This document shows, piece after piece, positions 60,343 through 64,000 of a stretch of DNA of 64,000 nt; position 1 is the stretch's first letter, and each line of letters starts with the position of its first letter. A program made the translations under genes and the position numbers. Source of the DNA: Pedobacter jeongneungensis. Its GTDB lineage: Bacteria; Bacteroidota; Bacteroidia; Sphingobacteriales; Sphingobacteriaceae. Where the stretch lies: NCBI RefSeq assembly GCF_000633455.1, contig NZ_AYMG01000037.1, positions 1 to 64,000 on the forward strand, in the 5' to 3' direction. The notes beneath the pieces are model-generated. The model had not been told where the DNA came from. It ran no database searches and worked only from the letters and a program-made list of their open reading frames with translations.

Positions 60343-62835
60343 ATGAGACTTTTACAATACAAAACAATAAAGATTACCCTCCTGCTTCTTACCTTATCAT
60401 TTAGCCTTTTCGCACAAACAGGTGGAAAAGCAAAAATTACCGGAGTACTTAAAGATGCCAAAACACAAGAAACCATTCCTTTTGCCACAGCAGTCTTAAT
60501 TAATAAAGCCACAGCAAAAAATGCCAAAATAGTTCAAACAGACGTGAATGGTGCATTCGCAATGACTGATCTCCCTGCCGGGACTTTTACCTTTAAAATC
60601 AGCTTTGTTGGCTACCAAACCATGGTTAGAGATAATGTAACCATTACGGCCAATACAGGTACGTTAAATTTTGGCGACATTAAAATGAACGCTGCAAAAG
60701 GCAATGTGTTAAGCGAAATTACCGTAACAGGCCAAAAACAGGGCATGCAAATGGGAATCGATAAAAAGATTTTCGCTGTAGATCAGAGTGTAATCAGCGA
60801 AGGCGGTTCTGCGGGCGATTTATTGCAAAATGTTCCTTCAGTTTCTACTGATATGGACGGTAATGTGAGCCTTCGTGGATCAACCGGTGTAAAAGTTTTA
60901 ATTGATGGTAAGCCATCTTTAATCGCTGGTGGTAACGTAGCTCAGATTCTGCAATCTATCCCGGCCAGTTCAATTGAAAGTGTTGAGGTGATTACCAATC
61001 CCTCTGCAAAATACGATGCCGAAGGTCAATCAGGCATCATCAACATTGTATTGAAGAAAAACACCAAATTGGGTTTTAATGGCTCTGCGGCTGTAACTGC
61101 AGGTAACCGCGATAACTATAACGCAAACACCAATTTAAGCTTCCAGAATAGTAAAGTAAACATTTATGGTAATTACAGCTACCGTTATGGCAACCGTAGA
61201 GGTGGAGGTTTTCAGGACATCACTTATAAAACAGCAGCACCAGGTTCAACAGCTTTCGCAAACCAGAATACGGTTTCAAATTCTTTAGATAAAGGCCACA
61301 ATGCTAAAGCGGGTATCGATTATTACTTGGCTCCAAAAAGCGTAATCAGTTTATCGGGTGGTTTCAACTCGAGAGAAAATGACCGCAATGACCTGCTTAA
61401 TATCAGACAGTTAAATTCAAACAATGCCCCGGTTTTACTGAGTAACAGAACCAATACTACTGATGGATATGGCAATAGTTACGATGCGAATCTGGATTAT
61501 GTACAGAAGTTTAAAAAGCCAAAAGAAGAATTAACCTTTAACTTCGGCTACTCTTACGGTACAAATAACAACGATCAGGCTTACAGCACCAATACCACCA
61601 ACCGCAATGGTGTGCCAATTGATGAAACCTTGAGTTTACAGCGTGTATTTAACACGGGTAATAATACCAACTATAATATTCAGACGGATTATGCCCTGCC
61701 AGTTGGTAAAGCCGGTAAAATTGAAGTGGGTTACCGCAGCCAGATCCGCTTAGGAAATAACGATCAGTATGCCGATTCCATCCCAACCAATACCAATGTT
61801 TATGTAAGCAACAACAAATTGATCAATGGTTTCGATAGCAAAGATCAGGTACACGCACTTTATTTCAACTACCAGAACCAGATTAAGGATTTTGGCTATC
61901 AGGTAGGTTTAAGGGCTGAAGATGCGCGTTTAGATACCCACCTGGAAGGTTATACCAACAATGTATTAACTACGGCCGAAGGAAATATCCACTACAAAAG
62001 ATTATATCCAAGTGTTTTCTTAACACAGAAACTGAAAGGCGACAATCAGCTTCAATTAAGCTATACCCGCCGTGTAAACCGTCCACGCCCTTGGGATACC
62101 AACCCGTTTTTAGATGTTTCTGATCCTTTAAACTATAGAGGCGGTAATCCGAATTTATTACCGGAGGATGTTCACTCTTTCGAATTGGGTTATAGCAAGT
62201 ACTGGAAAAAAGTAACCTTAACATCGAGTTTGTATTTCCGCAAAACCAACGACGTAATTCAACGTGTAAGAAGTACGCCTGTTAACGGCATCATTACTTC
62301 GACCCCTCAAAACTTGTCGAACCAGATTAATAGCGGAGTAGAATTAATCGGCCGTTTTGATCTGATTAAAGCTTTAAATTTCACCACCAACGTAAACTTA
62401 TACCAGGCCAAGTTTGCCGGCGATGAGCGTTTTGATATTCCATCAAGCAGTGGATTTAGCTGGAATGCCAACGTAACCGGAAATTTAACGGTAGTTAAAA
62501 ATTTATCGTTGCAGGTACGTGGCGATTACAGGGCAGCAGAGGTAATGGCACAAGGAAAACGTAACGCGATGTACGGCATTGATGGTGGTGCGAAATATGA
62601 TTTCCCAAATAAAAAAGCATCTTTAAGTTTCAATGTCAGGGATGTATTTAATACCAGAAGATGGAGCATGACAACAGAAGACAACTACACCATAGTTGAT
62701 TTCCAACGTCAGATGCAGGGAACAATGGGCAGCCTGACCTTCTCTTACCGTTTCGGAAAAACCACATTTACTGGTACTAATAAAAAGAAAAAAGACGATC
62801 AGCAGGATAGCCGTCCTGATGAAGGATCATTCTAA
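60343..62835 (+). CDS. TonB-dependent receptor-like outer membrane beta-barrel protein
   Basis: The 830-residue protein has a signal peptide (LLLTLSFSLFAQ) and a CarboxypepD_reg-like domain (about 28-115; TGVLKDAKTQETIPFATAVL). The plug domain contains LLQNVPSVSTDMDGNVSLRG and VLIDGKPSLIAGGNVAQIL, and an outer-membrane beta-barrel family domain reaches the C-terminus. No SusD partner and no STN domain are present. Substrates of this group range from peptides to metals or siderophores and cannot be told here. A perfect terminator follows. Confidence 0.92.
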   Translation: MRLLQYKTIKITLLLLTLSFSLFAQTGGKAKITGVLKDAKTQETIPFATAVLINKATAKNAKIVQTDVNGAFAMTDLPAGTFTFKISFVGYQTMVRDNVTITANTGTLNFGDIKMNAAKGNVLSEITVTGQKQGMQMGIDKKIFAVDQSVISEGGSAGDLLQNVPSVSTDMDGNVSLRGSTGVKVLIDGKPSLIAGGNVAQILQSIPASSIESVEVITNPSAKYDAEGQSGIINIVLKKNTKLGFNGSAAVTAGNRDNYNANTNLSFQNSKVNIYGNYSYRYGNRRGGGFQDITYKTAAPGSTAFANQNTVSNSLDKGHNAKAGIDYYLAPKSVISLSGGFNSRENDRNDLLNIRQLNSNNAPVLLSNRTNTTDGYGNSYDANLDYVQKFKKPKEELTFNFGYSYGTNNNDQAYSTNTTNRNGVPIDETLSLQRVFNTGNNTNYNIQTDYALPVGKAGKIEVGYRSQIRLGNNDQYADSIPTNTNVYVSNNKLINGFDSKDQVHALYFNYQNQIKDFGYQVGLRAEDARLDTHLEGYTNNVLTTAEGNIHYKRLYPSVFLTQKLKGDNQLQLSYTRRVNRPRPWDTNPFLDVSDPLNYRGGNPNLLPEDVHSFELGYSKYWKKVTLTSSLYFRKTNDVIQRVRSTPVNGIITSTPQNLSNQINSGVELIGRFDLIKALNFTTNVNLYQAKFAGDERFDIPSSSGFSWNANVTGNLTVVKNLSLQVRGDYRAAEVMAQGKRNAMYGIDGGAKYDFPNKKASLSFNVRDVFNTRRWSMTTEDNYTIVDFQRQMQGTMGSLTFSYRFGKTTFTGTNKKKKDDQQDSRPDEGSF

Positions 62836-62844
62836 ACTTTGATC

Positions 62845-62880
62845 AAAGGTGCTTAGAAAAAAATCTAAGCACCTTTTTAT
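62845..62880 (+). terminator. Terminator of the outer-membrane receptor gene
   Basis: AAAGGTGCTTAGA (62845-62857) and TCTAAGCACCTTT (62864-62876) form a 13-bp stem followed by T residues. Confidence 0.9.
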
Positions 62881-62927
62881 TAATCCTTCACACTTCCCAT
62901 ATAAAATCATATTGTTTATCTTGCAGC

Positions 62928-63482
62928 ATGGAAGAAATTAACCCCTGGAAAACGCTGGAGAGCGAGGTAAAATATGATAACAACTGGATCCGCTTAACCG
63001 AACATCAGGTAATTAACCCATCTGGCGGAAAAGGAATTTATGGCACTGTTCATTTTAAAAATCTGGCCATTGGGATCCTTCCTTTAGATGAAAATTACAA
63101 CACCTGGCTGGTGGGCCAGTACCGATATGCACTGGATGCTTACAGCTGGGAAATTCCTGAAGGCGGCGGCCCGCTCAACGAAGCTCCTTTAGAAAGTGCC
63201 CGCAGAGAATTATTGGAAGAGACTGGAATGAGTGCCAGAAACTGGAAAGAAATTCAAAGAATGCACCTTTCCAATTCCGTGAGCGATGAACTGAGCATTA
63301 TTTATATCGCTACCGACTTAATTCAAGGAATCCCCATGCCCGAAGAAACCGAAGAGCTTGTGGTAAAAAAATTACCCTTTGAAGAAGCTTATCAAATGGT
63401 CTTAAACGGAAAAATTACGGACTCAATGAGCGTTGCAGCAATTTTAAAAGCAAAGCTGATGATGTTGAATGGGGATTTGTAA
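62928..63482 (+). CDS. Nudix hydrolase, ADP-ribose pyrophosphatase-like
   Basis: The 184-residue protein has an exact Nudix box, GGPLNEAPLESARRELLEETGM near 84-105 (G-x5-E-x7-REU-x-EE-x-G-U), written here by its pattern. The preceding AYSWEIPEGG is typical of ADP-ribose and nucleoside-diphosphate-sugar pyrophosphatases of the NudF type. Upstream, TATCTTG ends five bases before the ATG, a near-match to the -7 element, so the mRNA may be leaderless. Single gene. Confidence 0.92.
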   Translation: MEEINPWKTLESEVKYDNNWIRLTEHQVINPSGGKGIYGTVHFKNLAIGILPLDENYNTWLVGQYRYALDAYSWEIPEGGGPLNEAPLESARRELLEETGMSARNWKEIQRMHLSNSVSDELSIIYIATDLIQGIPMPEETEELVVKKLPFEEAYQMVLNGKITDSMSVAAILKAKLMMLNGDL

Positions 63483-63680
63483 TATCGCAATTACCAAATG
63501 TTCCTAACGGAACATAAAAAATATTTCATTTTTTTCTACCTACGATATGTCCCGATGGGACACGAGATGTAATAAATGGAAAATTTATCCTTTAATGGGC
63601 TTGAGCATAAGATTAAAATTCGGTCAACAATCCGAAATCCAAATCTCAGCCTATAAACTATGCATTCTTTAAACCGATCT

Positions 63681-64000
63681 ACTGTCCCGTTAGGGACAAA
63701 TCATCGGTAACCCCAAAAGTTGAAGAATAATTTTCGTTCCATAGGAACGTTTGCTGTTCATTTAGCTATTTAATAAAGAATTATAATGCCTCAATCATAA
63801 AATTTCTCTCACGATTTCAGATGGGACATGAATTGTATTAAGCATGGAAATAATCAAATTTCATTAACTAATCGTTTTATAGAAAAATCCACTGTCCCGT
63901 TAGGGACAAATCATCGGTAACCCCAAAAGTTGAAGATAATTTTCGTTCCATAGGAACGTTTGCTGTTCATTTAGCTAGTTAATAGAGAATTATAATGGCC
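63681..64000 (+). repeat. Direct repeat of about 110 bp, period 210 bp
   Basis: Copies start ACTGTCCCGTTAGGGACAAA at 63681 and 63891. Both continue through TCATCGGTAACCCC, AAAAGTTGAAGA and CGTTCCATAGGAACG to TTATAATG, with few differences; the second is cut by the window end. Inside are short hairpins (GTCCCGTTAGGGAC; CGTTCCATAGGAACG). A related CGATGGGACACGAGA piece is at about 63551. No gene is present from 63483 to 64000. Confidence 0.85.

Overview
The window looks like a chromosomal segment of a Sphingobacteriaceae/Pedobacter-type Bacteroidota. The support is: AT-rich DNA; genes often preceded by the Bacteroidota -7 element TAnnTTTG rather than a strong Shine-Dalgarno; a SusC/SusD pair with a FecI/FecR-type sigma/anti-sigma pair; an outer-membrane beta-barrel family-type TonB receptor; Tat-exported Gfo/Idh/MocA proteins with DUF1080; and many dispersed short hairpin repeats. 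Species assignment is inference; no rRNA is present.

Left edge (1-4560) is accessory and decaying. On the minus strand it carries a broken HEPN-like gene, an intact protein with a C-terminal Apea-like HEPN motif, a fossil of a serine recombinase 3' end, a membrane-anchored phosphoribosyltransferase-like protein, two small membrane-protein genes broken by a frameshift and an amber codon, and an intact serine recombinase. It ends at a 19-bp copy of the 3' end of tRNA-Glu followed by a terminator, the layout of an attachment site. The intact tRNA-Glu with the same 19 bp lies at 6272-6343.

4715-17402 holds a hypothetical protein, an initiator tRNA-Met/tRNA-Glu operon with a textbook promoter, a divergent SDR/HxlR pair around a large palindrome, and then the most unusual locus: a tight four-gene minus-strand operon (11837 to 7681) coding a candidate heme-oxygenase-like helical protein, a circularly permuted ATP-grasp-like enzyme, a family 2 glycosyltransferase and a PaaK-like adenylating enzyme. 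I read it as a candidate small-molecule or glycoconjugate biosynthesis system of unknown product. AraC and SDR genes, YdeI/DUF1569/WYL genes and an S41 peptidase follow.

17705-26515 is a sugar-oxidation locus: three Gfo/Idh/MocA oxidoreductases (two with Tat signals), a 1148-aa HEAT-repeat protein with two DUF1080 domains, and a divergent ROK regulator. It fits the 3-keto-glycoside route described in Bacteroidota.

26618-39165 contains mostly stand-alone genes: alpha/beta hydrolase, GNAT, CDGSH protein, secreted metzincin with a discoidin domain, AraC, SDR, Lys-rich small proteins, a MarR/MFS/isochorismatase-like operon, a sulfatase and an HxlR regulator.

39521-49259 is a polysaccharide utilisation locus: GH16 glucanase, PKD lipoprotein, SusD, SusC with STN domain, FecR and ECF sigma. 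The expected substrate is a beta-1,3-type glucan. 49400-63482 holds ArsR/old yellow enzyme, pirin, a second ECF sigma with a fused anti-sigma/barrel protein, COG4315 lipoprotein, HIT, GreA, M1 peptidase, OsmC, D-2-hydroxyacid dehydrogenase, a TonB-type barrel and a Nudix hydrolase. Intergenic spaces carry several families of hairpin and direct repeats. No CRISPR array, rRNA or complete insertion sequence was seen.
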